Positions 35,242 through 44,627 of a stretch of DNA of 64,000 nucleotides are shown here, piece by piece. The stretch comes from Lingula anatina (Eukaryota > Brachiopoda > Lingulata > Lingulida > Lingulidae): contig NW_019775652.1 of assembly GCF_001039355.2 (NCBI RefSeq), positions 112,757-176,756 on the forward strand, read 5' to 3'. The position numbers were made by a program, and so were the translations under genes. How positions within the stretch are numbered: the first letter of the stretch is position 1; each line of letters begins with the position of its first letter. The notes beneath the pieces were generated by a model. That model was not told where the DNA came from. It was given only the letters and a program-made list of their open reading frames with translations, and ran no database searches.

Positions 35242-37856
35242 ATATATACATATGTTTTGTTTTATTTACTCATTCTTCCTACCGGGTTACAAATGAAAAC
35301 TCACAAAAAATCACTGGCGGATACCCAAGTAACGTAAATGCACTGAACCGGAAAGATGTAGCATTATTAACAAATGCACCAATGAGACTTAATGTAGGAT
35401 CTCCTGCAGTGTTTACAAATGATTTCCAACTGAATATACTATTTTATTGTAGATATATAATATTCCATCACTGGGTCGATAAACTAAATGATGTTTTGGT
35501 TTGATATCTCAACCTATAAATATACCATTATATAAATATTAACGTTATTTGATTTAGGTTAATGTTCGAGATAAAGATCAGTTTGATCTCTTGACCGATA
35601 AGTGTACAGAAATTTAAAGGAATAATAAGGAATTATGTATGTATAATATTAAATTCATTTACAATATAACTTTAATTCCTTAATTGTTAATTGTTTTAAT
35701 CTTGATAATGTGATTTTTTTCTCAGATTGGCAGAATGCAGTTATAGGGCTTCTTATTTTCTCTCTGGGCTTTGGTGTCCTAGCAACAGTTCTTTCCATGT
35801 GTGGCGTCTGCAGCACTGCCTTGGCCAAGAAAATATATTACTTTCACTCCGCTGGGGAGATTTTTCTAATATGTGGTAAGTATTCACGGTTTTGATCAAA
35901 AGAGTATTTGTCAAAATTTCTCGGGGGACATAGTTCTCATTAACCGTAGGTATACACTGCATTCATCAGAAGAATGGTTTAGAATGAGTTGTATTCCACA
36001 GGGCATATCATCGGTATGATGCGTGGTAAGTTTCAAGAAATAAACGCAACTTCAAATGCGTGTGGGAAGGGGTCAAATACTAGGCCAGAATATAATGGTT
36101 AAATTTGGGTAATATAACTAAGTACTTAGAAGCATAATGTTATTATGGAGTAAATTGTTAAACATTTATGGATTAATAACTTAAGCATAATAACCAATTA
36201 GCTTTATGCGCGTAGTAAGGTGGGCCACGTCAGTGTCGTCATTCCCTGACCCCATGCACAAATGCCAAATCTACGAGGAGCACATCACTTTCCTCTTTTA
36301 CTGTCATGAAGATTTCGCTTCTTTTTAGGCTCCAAAACTCGCGACATCGACATGCACTTTATTAGCTGGGCATTTGACAATCTGTAATCAACACGGGCCT
36401 TGTCGACGAATATTTACAAATTTACCGCGGTATATTTACATATACCCCTGTACGAACGCGACGTGACAAATTAACTTAGGTTATTTCAATAACACCCTGC
36501 ACCCCCCCCCCACCCCAATCCCGAGATAGTTAATCCCCAAATACCTCTTTGTTGTGAGTTTTCAAATTTCTGTATGCATGCGTAGACAGAAATGGGAATA
36601 GAAGGTTCCCTAGTTATGACAGCACTGACGATGATATATGTATATCAGGCTGTGCAAAATGAATTACTTTATTTGATATGTTATTGATTAAGCCATTATG
36701 CAGCTATTACATGGCAGCCTACGTCCTAATAACAGCGACAATATAATCCATTATCCAAATTTAAGTCTGATCATTGCTGTGTCGCCCAGAGTTTCAGAGA
36801 TACAGGTAGCTGGGAACACAGAGCTATATCCGACACAGCATGCATCGTATCCAATATACGAGTGGCACGGGGATAAAAATGCTTCTATTCTACATCATAT
36901 TGTGGCGATGTTCATGATTTTACAGTCATCAAATCAAAAAAGATTATAATCCCGGTCCGTAGTCAGCAGTTTCAAAGGTGGAAGGGGGGAGTCGTTTTCT
37001 GAAAAATGTAACCTTCGTGAACCTGGATCAAATTTTACCCACAGCGGACCTTTTCCCGGCAAATGCAAACGACTTATAAATAATATGGTATATAGCATCT
37101 GTATTTGTAAATTGATATTTGATAGGCTTAGAGAAAAAAAATCAGCTTAAACAAGCTAAAATACGTGTAGGATCTATCTTAAACCACATACCATCATTTA
37201 ATTACGTAATATATTTCTCAACCTACCGAAAGGCGTTGAAAGAGGTTAACGCCTTCATGAAAAGATATTCACGCATATTGGTTTGTGTCTCAATAGATTT
37301 CAGCATTTCAAGAAATATTTAAAAGTTTTAATATTGTTAACAATATTCTGAGCAATAATATACATTTTCGTGTAAACAATCCTTATAAACACATTTTATC
37401 ACAATTACTCAGTTGCTGAGTGAACAAACACAAAATGCAGTTGGTGAGATTGATTGTAAGAACCATTTTGAAAGCATGGGGAAGGTGCTAAAATAAAAGT
37501 TTAGTTTGTTGGTATAGATGATTTACTTTTGAAAATGTTTGAATGTATTTCATACACTTATTTGCATACATCATGCCCTCTCATTATTACCCGTTCTTTA
37601 TTTTTCAGCGTTAGCAGCAGTGGCGGCCTTGGTCACTTTTCCCGTAGGAACAGAGCTTGTCTTGAAGCTTCCGGACCACAGTTTCGGTTTCGGTTTTGGG
37701 CTAGGCTGGGGAGCAGCAGTGTTCTATCTCGGTGCCTCTATATGCATGAGTGTAGACGATATGGTTCGTCAGTTCTCAGAGAAACTACCAAGTTGGTGCC
37801 CAAACTGTTGTAAACAATGCGTGCCGCCACCTTCAAGCCAATTAAGTACTGTGTAG
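22495..37856 (+). CDS. Four-pass membrane protein, PMP22/claudin/LHFPL superfamily (4 exons)
   Basis: The coding exons are 22495-22699, 34557-34658, 35726-35875 and 37609-37856. All introns are GT-AG and phase 1, and the join gives 234 residues. Helices lie at about 43-61, 104-128, 143-166 and 181-201, with both ends in the cytoplasm. The first loop has the superfamily pattern: W64, G73-V-F75, C78 and C93. W104-Q-N-A at the start of helix 2, F-P-V-G after helix 3 and L-G-W-G at helix 4 recall LHFPL proteins. The tail is Cys-rich (C216, C219, C220, C223), suggesting palmitoylation, and ends S-T-V, a class I PDZ ligand. The start is the first ATG after an in-frame stop at 22408. The family acts in junctions or as auxiliary subunits of channels and receptors; the exact orthologue is not determined. 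The weakest point is the exon 2 donor (CCAT|GTATTA), chosen because it preserves phase. Confidence 0.85.
22708..25718. other. First intron of the tetraspan gene, 5' part
   Basis: Intronic noncoding DNA. TACATGTACATGTACA at about 24519 is one of the palindromic runs typical of this window. No exon or clear element was recognised. Confidence 0.5.
25719..26690. repeat. Minisatellite, 35-bp unit, about 27 copies
   Basis: The unit CTCACTCTAGTGTACCACAT plus ACACCTCGCTGACTC repeats with point changes. A block of near-identical copies lies at about 26150-26260. A higher-order form at about 26395-26630 adds an extra CACTCTAGTGTACCA half-unit and has changed to CATTAAGCTCGTGGACTC. It is in the first intron of the tetraspan gene. 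It is not a CRISPR array: there are no unique spacers and the organism is eukaryotic. Confidence 0.95.
26691..27579. other. Intronic spacer
   Basis: No exon or clear repeat is supported between the minisatellite and the transposon. Confidence 0.4.
27580..29829. mobile_element. 2.25-kb TIR transposon with a tandem-repeat core
   Basis: The outer 31 bases (27580-27610, beginning CTTGGACATAATAACGAAAG) are the perfect reverse complement of 29799-29829. Both ends are flanked outside by the direct heptamer ATAACAG (27573-27579 and 29830-29836), read as the target-site duplication. Inside the TIRs, both arms also share ATGTGCGTTCGG. The core is a tandem array at 28382-29240. A short degenerate frame at 27977-28065 (MAVNTPDFYDAL...) followed by stops is the only coding hint. 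It is probably non-autonomous. A 7- or 8-bp duplication would fit hAT- or P-like families, but the TIR does not let me assign one. A third TIR copy lies at 54875. Confidence 0.85.
28382..29240. repeat. Tandem array, about 188-bp unit, 4.5 copies, inside the transposon
   Basis: Unit starts marked by (G/T)CATGTGTGGTGCCAT lie at 28382, 28585, 28773, 28962 and (as GTATGTGTGATGCCAT) 29151. The spacings are 203, 188, 189 and 189. Shared blocks include GATGTCAACTTTGATA, AAAGCACCCCGGGCGCG and CCCCAAATTC. Divergence grows toward the right end. Minus-strand open frames across the array are repeats of one frame and not genes. Tandem cores inside a mobile element recall the bivalve 'pearl' and Helentron-type elements, but those lack TIRs like these. 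Confidence 0.9.
29837..32530. other. Intronic spacer with a fragment of an 'AAATGGCCGCC'-type repeat
   Basis: Between about 30060 and 30300 lies TTCCAAAATGGCCGTC / TCCAATATGGCCACCA-type sequence, similar in kind to the repeat around 750-1600. It ends close to the N at 30320. A G-run of about 14 lies at 30545-30559. An open frame at 31732-31962 looks mildly protein-like but has no confirming features. Confidence 0.4.
30320..30320. other. Ambiguous base N (possible gap mark)
   Basis: Isolated N inside the first intron, just right of a repeat fragment. Confidence 0.7.
32531..33649. mobile_element. Foldback element(s) with GTCACACTAGAGGCGGAATG ends
   Basis: The 24 bases at 32896-32919 are the perfect reverse complement of 33626-33649. 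Inward, the arms stay complementary for roughly 200 bases, including CATTCCAGGATATTCGAAGA versus its mirror and GACATGAAAAAA-type blocks. The body is full of GAATGC/GCATTC motifs in both orientations. To the left, 32531-32895 starts with a variant of the same end (CTCGTCACACTTATTCGGAA) and has the same GAATG-rich body, so a second, diverged copy lies directly adjacent. There is no real coding capacity. It is within the first intron of the tetraspan gene. Confidence 0.85.
33650..34556. other. Intron sequence before tetraspan exon 2
   Basis: Noncoding, ending in a long T run and TTTCAG acceptor. Confidence 0.6.
34557..34658 (+). CDS. Tetraspan gene exon 2 (first extracellular loop)
   Basis: Codes residues 69-102 plus one base, including G73-V-F75, C78 and C93. 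It is 102 bases with phases 1/1. The acceptor is strong (TTTTTTTTTCAG); the donor GTATTA is non-optimal but is the site that keeps phase with exon 3. Confidence 0.75.
35202..35239. repeat. (GT)n microsatellite
   Basis: An uninterrupted GT run in the intron between tetraspan exons 2 and 3. Confidence 0.95.
35726..35875 (+). CDS. Tetraspan gene exon 3 (helix 2 and start of helix 3)
   Basis: Codes residues 103-152 between acceptor TTTTTTTCTCAG and donor G|GTAAGT. It carries W104-Q-N-A, all of helix 2 and the first half of helix 3. Confidence 0.88.
35876..37608. other. Third intron of the tetraspan gene
   Basis: Noncoding, with a C-run at about 36502-36511. No extra exon was seen. Confidence 0.6.
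37609..37856 (+). CDS. Tetraspan gene exon 4 (helices 3-4, C-terminus, stop)
   Basis: Starts after TTTATTTTTCAG and codes residues 153-234, ending at TAG. It contains the F-P-V-G turn, the glycine/phenylalanine-rich second loop, L-G-W-G in helix 4, and a C-x-x-C-C-x-x-C tail ending S-T-V. Confidence 0.88.
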
Positions 37857-39734
37857 CAGTCACTGCTATCAAGGCTGTTGCTTTGTGACCTAGGATTATC
37901 AACTGTATTTGACGTCGTCTTAGAAATATAATCGTAACATTTGCAGCTAAATCTGCATAACTCCGAAGCAACACGCTGGACACAGCACTTACCTTACAAG
38001 ATCGTCTTTGTAGGTCAAGTAGGCCAGGTTCTGGGGCCGTCACTTGCACGCTGTACAGTCTGTATGTTGCGAACCAAGAGTGCTTCCGGCGATATGGTAC
38101 TATATATATATAATGATATTCAGAAAGTAAAGGACAATGCCTTCATAGTATCCCTTTTAAAAGTATATTTTAGTGTCTAAAACTTTATTCCTGTTGTATT
38201 GGTCGTGCAGCATATAAAGATGGAACACGTTACCTTCAATCTGGTTGGCAGCTGAAGCAACAACACTCTCTTGTGGAACAATTAAGCGATACATGGTGCA
38301 ACATGTCTACCAATTGATGTGATACTTAGAATACGTAACCATGACAGCATATACTTCTTACGTACCTGTAGTGTCTCCCTTATATAAAGCTTATGAATGA
38401 CTATCAAAAAAGGTTCACTAGAGATCGTTATACGTGCATTAATAACAATCTAATAATGTAATCTCAGCAGTTTAAAAGGGATGCAAATTCTCAGTCCAAC
38501 AAACTACGTTTATTAAAACAAACGGTGCTGTGTTGATCTAGTCTTGTGCTACTCGTGCAAACAAACCCATGTAATAGGGAGCCAAGGAGACCCAGAAGGA
38601 AAACAATCCAAGTTCAACGTTTGACTCGGATTTTCACTGAGGTGAAAGCACGCAGACTTATTTCTCAGACGAAAAGTTAAAAGCAGTTTTAGATTGGTTG
38701 TGTTTTTCAAATTGATCAGATTAGATTAGATTAGATAAGATAACACTGTGGATCTATGTTACTGAGAGAGATCGATGTCGTCTGCAGACAGACGTCAGTA
38801 GAAGTACGACACACTGAAAGTCCGGGGAGAATTAAGGATTTGGGGGTGAAGTGTCTGAAAAAAAAATCAATTATGAGATGTGGGTACAAATAAGATTTTC
38901 GGTTGAATTACACTTTTCTAGTGCAAAAGTACCACAACAATTCTGAGCTCTTACGTCAAAAATGCTGTATTTAAATGCCTGATTAGGACGCGCTTTCTTC
39001 ATCTAATTTAGTCTACTGCACGTTTATATTATATGCAATCATTGCATTTTAAATTAAAGAAAAGATGCACTTTAGACATGACGATACATTAATAGCTTAA
39101 CAGAATATTAGATTATTCGGGTGCTTACGTGCTGGCTACATAAAATGAAACTTGGACTATTATTAATAGTGACTAAAACCACGAACGGCTTATGCAGTGA
39201 TTGCTCTGAGTGGTGATTGAATGTCAGCAAGTACTGGCTAAATAGCTCGCTAGGGATAGTATGTGTATGAACAGATGAGGTGCCTGGAAAATATACTGTA
39301 GTTTCCATAACACGTGGCCCACTATTTATTACAAAAATGCATTTCAAACATTTTAACAACCAAACCAACAGCGTTTTTATTAAACTTTTTTGATTTGCAA
39401 AGAGAATCTGTGTTGTTGACTAGCGCGCCTTTGTCTTGGGTTTTTCTTTTGTGCTTTTTACTGGCTCTAGATCTACATCAATTTGGAAAGAACGCCTCAG
39501 AGTAATCTGTAATAAAATTCAGGTAAAGTCTATTTATCTCTTCACTAGTGCATGCAATTTATAACCCTGTACATTGTAACAACGTAATTGTTGCATTACC
39601 GGGGTACATATACTCTCCTTGCAGAAAAGTGTCACCCTTTATGCAGTGCGTAAAGTGATACAGAACAACATGTCATGATACAATATTTTTTCAACTTCTA
39701 AAATATTTTTTCACACAATTTACTGATTTTTGTA
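37857..39734. other. 3' flank of the tetraspan gene and spacer
   Basis: Presumably includes the 3' UTR. No close AATAAA signal was found; one occurs at about 39511. A short GATTA reiteration lies at about 38720-38740. No other gene is supported. Confidence 0.4.
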
Positions 39735-40300
39735 CAACCAATGAATAACCTAACCATAGTAAGAAATGAAAGCCACATTTTAGTATTTTGTACAGTATCC
39801 TCTGGATTGGAGGACGCAACTATCGCGTCCGTTCGTGGAGTCAAAAAGTTCTGTGATGTTCGCGCAGTGATGGCGTTCCACATAAGTTGCTACAATAGTA
39901 TGAGATCGTTTTTGTTTGTATGGTTATCCCTCAGTTATCCATATCCGAGGATATTCCACATATTCCTAATAAGGTTCTAATCTATGGATTGAGCTGGCCA
40001 TTGTGGGGGGGTGGAGGTGGGGGTGGGGGGCTGGATCTGGTTCGTGTAAAACCAGCCCACTTTTGCATTGGCTGTGCGTGGAGAAGCATATCATGCTGAA
40101 ACATAAATGGGTGGTCATGGTCCCCTAAGATATTCAAGACAGAATACCTTAAGTTCCTTTCCAGTACTTGGATGCATTGCTCTGCTTGAAGGTTCCCTTT
40201 GACCACTGCCAGCTCGCCTAAACCACAGTAGCCAATGCAACCCATACCGTGACTTACGTTGGCTGCGTCCTGTCGACCAGAGGCAGACACATGGTGTTAT
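39735..40300 (-). pseudogene. Decayed Tc1-like transposase
   Basis: Read on the minus strand, the C-terminal half of a Tc1/mariner-type DDE transposase can be followed through two or more frame breaks. In order there is a G-x-G-C-I-G-Y-x-G-x-G-E-L block (from about 40250), an F-Q-H-D block carrying the second catalytic aspartate (about 40105), a displaced W-P-A-Q-S-I-D block (about 39995), and a W-N-A-I...R-T-D-A-I-V-A-S-S-N block (39880-39790) corresponding to the family's end. Stops and a G-rich expansion (Pro-run in translation) interrupt it. The N-terminal DNA-binding half is missing. It cannot make an active enzyme. Confidence 0.8.
40004..40036 (+). repeat. G-rich run, potential G-quadruplex
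   Basis: Four or more G-tracts of three or more bases lie within 33 bases on the + strand, inserted into the Tc1-like pseudogene between its catalytic blocks. Confidence 0.6.
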
Positions 40301-40359
40301 GTACCTTTACATATACATATGAGATGAATGTCCCAAACTTATATAATTTAGAACGCTTA

Positions 40360-40590
40360 ATTCAAGCGTGGGCTCGAAATAGGACATTACGTTTTAGACT
40401 TACTCAGTGGATAACGCAATTCAAAATTCCACGGTTCGTGTCAGATTTACGTAAGGTAGCGCAAAGAAAACCCAAGTCCACATAATGACCAGTTTAATGT
40501 TTTATTGGTTGACGATCTCTAACTACATGTTTTATACGTGAAGCCTCCAACTTCTAAGCCGTCTCCCATNCATCCACTTAAGTTACATAA
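40360..40590 (-). repeat. Dispersed repeat, copy B (inverted partner at 9600-9828)
   Basis: Reverse complement of the segment at 9600-9828 over most of its length, with small indels. It contains the N at 40570. It sits immediately 5' of the Tc1-like pseudogene in that gene's orientation, so it may be the 5' part of the same transposon. Confidence 0.65.
40570..40570. other. Ambiguous base N (possible gap mark)
   Basis: Isolated N inside dispersed repeat copy B. Confidence 0.7.
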
Positions 40591-40927
40591 CTACAGGTAA
40601 GGCCATAAAACGAGTCGAGTGCACAAGCAATCGACTCTAATCAAATTAATTTACATGTCTGGGAATTATATTTGTGAACACTACAATGGGCAAGAAAAAT
40701 AAATGGATAATTAACTTCTCGGTTGCTTCCAGACTGAATGAAAACGGCGGATTTCTGGCCTCCGTAGCTTCTATGACTTTATCAAGCTGAAACACTGAAA
40801 AACTTAAAAAATATCTAAGTTCAATGTACAGTACATGTAGTTAAAATTTTATGAAACACTTTTACTTGGCATTAGAAAATATCAGGAAAAAATATATGCG
40901 TAAAATGATTAATGGACATAAATACAC

Positions 40928-41161
40928 TTAACTTCTAAGCCAAACTTGAGATTCTGTTTTGTAAAAATGCGTTGGACCCCGGAAGATACTATCATAAATA
41001 TCCTTAAAATCGTCATCTTTTAGTGACTGGTTGGAACATTCCCGTGGGATAGGCTGTTGAAGTGTGGGTTGTCTTTGAAAAAAAATTGAATTCTGTCCAT
41101 TCCCGAATGCTTCATCACTGTAATCATTTTGTTTATTTTCTTCAAACGTCTCAACGGACAA
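40928..41161 (-). CDS. Possible terminal exon or pseudogene fragment, unknown protein
   Basis: An open minus-strand frame of 77 codons ends at a TAA. The translation is acidic and Asn/Gln/Ser-rich, with a C-terminal D-D-x-F-K-D-I-Y-D-S-I-F-R segment. Its composition looks like a disordered protein tail more than noise. An in-frame stop lies three codons before the frame starts. An AG at that boundary could be an acceptor, but the pyrimidine tract is poor. No upstream exon was found, and the nearby N positions mean neighbouring sequence may be missing. Confidence 0.25.
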   Translation of the reverse strand: MSVETFEENKQNDYSDEAFGNGQNSIFFQRQPTLQQPIPRECSNQSLKDDDFKDIYDSIFRGPTHFYKTESQVWLRS

Positions 41162-41950
41162 CTTTACTGATTAATCTTGGTCTCGTTGGCCCTTTTTGGT
41201 GGATGCAGAAAGCATCACAGCAATAAAGATGTTTTAAGCTTAGTATAATTCACCTGTGCGAATCTGAAGATGTGTTTCTCTTTGTTATGATCACGTGGGT
41301 GCACCGCCGTACATGGGAGTGCACAGACAACGTATTACGTACAGATTGTACGAGCTCCGTTTGATGACTGTTCAACTAAAAGACCAATTTTGGCCTCCTG
41401 AACTAACCTTCATGATCGTTTTCATCTTTGTTGTATTAATGAAGGTATGTTTTTTATCCGAAATTGATTCATGCATCTAACAATCTTTATGATATTTCCC
41501 GTCATTAGCGATATTCGATTTTAGTTTCAGGATAATATCTATCACAAGCAAACCAGTGGACAGGGAATATTCTACGACATGTTAATGATTTAGTTTAATA
41601 TATTGGATTTACACCCTCACAGCAATCTAGGCAGTGCTGATCGGAGATTCCTGAGGGGTTTTAATTTGAATACTCATGCCACCTAGTGACCTTGAGGACT
41701 GGTGTTGGGGCCTACAAGAAGCTAGAATGTCATTTTTCTAATCAAATCTGCTAACTTTCCGGTATTAGTACAGTACGCCCTTAAAAGTTAAATTTTTACG
41801 GGGTGATGTTGATGCTGCCGCTCAGAAGAAAACAACACTGCGGTTGATATCACATTTAGCTTACAGTTGTGGCATTAGTCTTGCTTAACACGTTAAATAC
41901 CCAAGTCCAATATGGAGGTGCATTTCACATGCTGAAGCGTCAAAAGATAA
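41162..41950. other. Noncoding spacer
   Basis: No gene or clear repeat is supported. Confidence 0.4.
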
Positions 41951-42810
41951 AATTGAATGAATACAAAGTTGTATTCAATTTTTTAAAACATATATGCGTA
42001 TAGAACAAAAATCAACGACTGTCTCAATTTAAATTCAAATTTTAATTTTTACCATGTCTTTTACATTACGCAAAGAGCCCTAAATGGTAACGCACGTGCC
42101 AAAAACGTACGGTAACGTATGTTCCGTGTCATTTAATTTTAATTTTTATACGGCGTTACAATTTATTTTGCAGTGGTTCAGTCATTGTAAATAAGACATG
42201 ACGTAAGGATGTTTTTATGAATATTTAAAACTGTAACTCAAAGGTCTTTGCGTCATAGCTAATAGTAGCCCTAGAAAAATTGTCAAAATGTTTCATTTTG
42301 TTCTAGTACTTGGTGCAAAGACAATGTTTTCTTTTGTGGACCGAAAAACATATGATAATTTGACATTTCTGATATAATATTTGGATCACGAGAGGAAAAA
42401 TAATTTATTTAATGCTTATTTTACTGTCGGTAGGCTGTATTTTCCCCGTTTTTTTTCATATATTCAGTGACAAGCAAACTAAAGTTGCTCAAAGACAATT
42501 AATTGCTCTATACAGAAGATTATTATAATTTTTACAACGTTATACTTGTAGGAGATAAATCAAAGAACAAAACCAGAGATGATTGAATTTTCAAAATGAG
42601 TAAAACGTTTAATACTTGAACGTTTCGCATTTGTGACAGTAACGTATGTTTCTTTTTGGGGATAGAAGATGAATTATTTTTTATTATTTATGGTTCCAAG
42701 AGAGTGAAACTTTGATACAAACATCTTCACTTGGGACATTAAAATAATCAGGCATATAGTTTTCAAACTGCCTGTGACAGCAATTGCACCTCTATATTGG
42801 GCTTTGGCGT
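41951..42810. repeat. Dispersed repeat, about 0.8 kb (direct partner at 58471-59215)
   Basis: Shares an ordered series of blocks with 58471-59215: CATATATGCGTATAGAACAA, a CTTTGCGTCATRGCTA block, GACATTTCTGAYATAAT, a CACGAG...AAAATA block, TTTAATGCTT...ACTGTCGG, CAGTRACGTATGTTT, and CAATTGCACCTCT. The copies differ by many substitutions and indels. No coding frame is conserved. This is an old, noncoding dispersed element of unknown class. Confidence 0.8.
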
Positions 42811-42956
42811 AAAAGGTCTGAAAGACGTTGAATGTTATGGTAAATTTCCTGAACCTGTATAATAGGTCCGCACTCCAATGTTGTTTCTAAATAGAGCGCA
42901 TTCTATAGTGGAAGACACCAAATCACGGTTTGCTTTAAGGTAGATCGGTCGTTACA

Positions 42957-42957
42957 N
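42957..42957. other. Ambiguous base N (possible gap mark)
   Basis: Isolated N between the 42-kb dispersed repeat and the 43-kb foldback element. Confidence 0.7.
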
Positions 42958-43191
42958 AACGTTGGAGGGAATTTTGTTTTTTCAGCATAGCTCGCATTTG
43001 AAGATGTATTTGGTGTCCATATAGATTGGCTTTACGAACAGAAAAAATTCAGTATCCGTATTCATACACATGTATCATATGTTATGTACGTATCAGATGT
43101 ACGTGTAAGATTTTGAGGGTACTTCAATCTAAAAAAGAAAAACTCAGAATAACAATATTCATTGACAAGAAATTTTATTAATTTAGTCATT

Positions 43192-43675
43192 TAGAGACCA
43201 TTCCCAGACTCCCTATCGTACCAACTTTGGATCGAACTATCTCCGAGGGGATTCTCGCTTAAATGCAATTAACTTGAGCGGCTTAGACCCCATTTTCAGA
43301 GATTAGATCGATCTACTTTAGATCGACCTAACTCCCTGGGGGTTCACGCTAAATAGCTGTCAGCCGGGCGGACACGAAAGTTAATTACCCCCTTACAGCT
43401 TGTAGTAGGCGGGACGGACATTTAAGCCGGATTATCTGACAGTAATCTAGTGAGACTCCCGTCGGGGATAGATCGATCTAAAAGCTCTGGAAATACAGCC
43501 TTAGATGTCTGTCACGGCTACTGAAGCTGACAGGGGGTAATACACATCGTTTAGCAGCTTTAGCAGGCGTGCCAGACATCTAAGCCACTTCAGCTGAAAG
43601 CAATTTAGCGAGAAACCCCGTGGAGATGGACCGATCCTGTTAGATCGATCTAGAGTTGGGAAGCCAGTCTTACAA
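43192..43675 (-). mobile_element. Foldback element (longer copy; inverted partner at 16628-16915)
   Basis: The outer ends (AGACCATTCCCAGACTCCCT on the left) and the repeated GATCGATCTA and CTAAGCCGCT / TTAGATGTCTG blocks identify the same family as 16628-16915, here in reverse orientation. This copy is about 200 bases longer and contains an additional hairpin unit in the middle (GGGGGTAAT...ATTACCCCC). It looks like an internal duplication of the foldback module or a less deleted version. Confidence 0.75.
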
Positions 43676-44546
43676 AAGTGCTTGGCGTACTTTTCATTTT
43701 TGCATGGAATACTTCATAAGTGTAACTTTAAAAGAAGTTGCATAGTTTTCTGAAAAATACTTCAACTTTACCAAGCAAAATCCTTTGACTTGTTAGTCCT
43801 GTAAGAAATCAATACACTTTATTCAGAAGTCTGTATCTCCTTTTCTACATGTATAATATTAATAATAAAAGGTGACACTTCTCTGGAATGTTTTTTTACT
43901 GAAGTCTGACAAGTCATAGGTATTGGAACTTCCTTTATGAATATATTAAAACGTGGAAACTACTTCCTGACTTTGACAAATTGCCATCTTTCAAGGTGGA
44001 CATCCATGTCTTCAAATCTGTAAATTAACTGCAAATAACCACCTCAAAAAGGCATCTTTTCAAAAAAAAAAAAAAAAAAAATCTGACTGAAAGCACAAAA
44101 AGTGTTATCTTGCACAAAGATAATGACCATATTATTAGTTTCATTTCAGCACTGACTTAGTCTTCATTCACAATCAGACACATCCAAAAATATATCAGCT
44201 CTGATTATTACTGGTCTAATTTGTGAACATTAATTTATGTTCTCTCCAAGGCCTGGGCAATGTGAACCAGATGGTAAGAGTCAAGGAGCACAGCTTTGTT
44301 CCTACAGACACATAGGTAATATCTGTCATCAATGTCTCATGACTGGTAAAATAGGCAATTTTTGGCATCAATTAAAAAGACATGTTTTTGAATTAACTAA
44401 ACTATAAAGACGTTGATAAATATGCATGGTTCATCACAGAAATGCATCAAAATATGAGATCACACAAAATATTTGTGATATTAGTTAGCAAAGTGAAAGC
44501 AAAACTTATTTGCCCATAGTTACCACATGTATTACATAACATACAC
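43676..44546. other. Noncoding spacer with an A-run
   Basis: An A-run of about 20 lies at about 44069-44088, possibly an old retroposon tail; no retroposon body was recognised in front of it. Confidence 0.4.
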
Positions 44547-44627
44547 TTAAAGGGATAATAACTCTTCGTTTCGGCCAAAAAATGAATTTTCCTGGAGTAA
44601 ACAACAATTTTCCCATTCTTACCAATG

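Noticed and set aside
35128-35504. Open frames with a valine-cysteine repeat
   Set aside because: Pure translation of the GT microsatellite.
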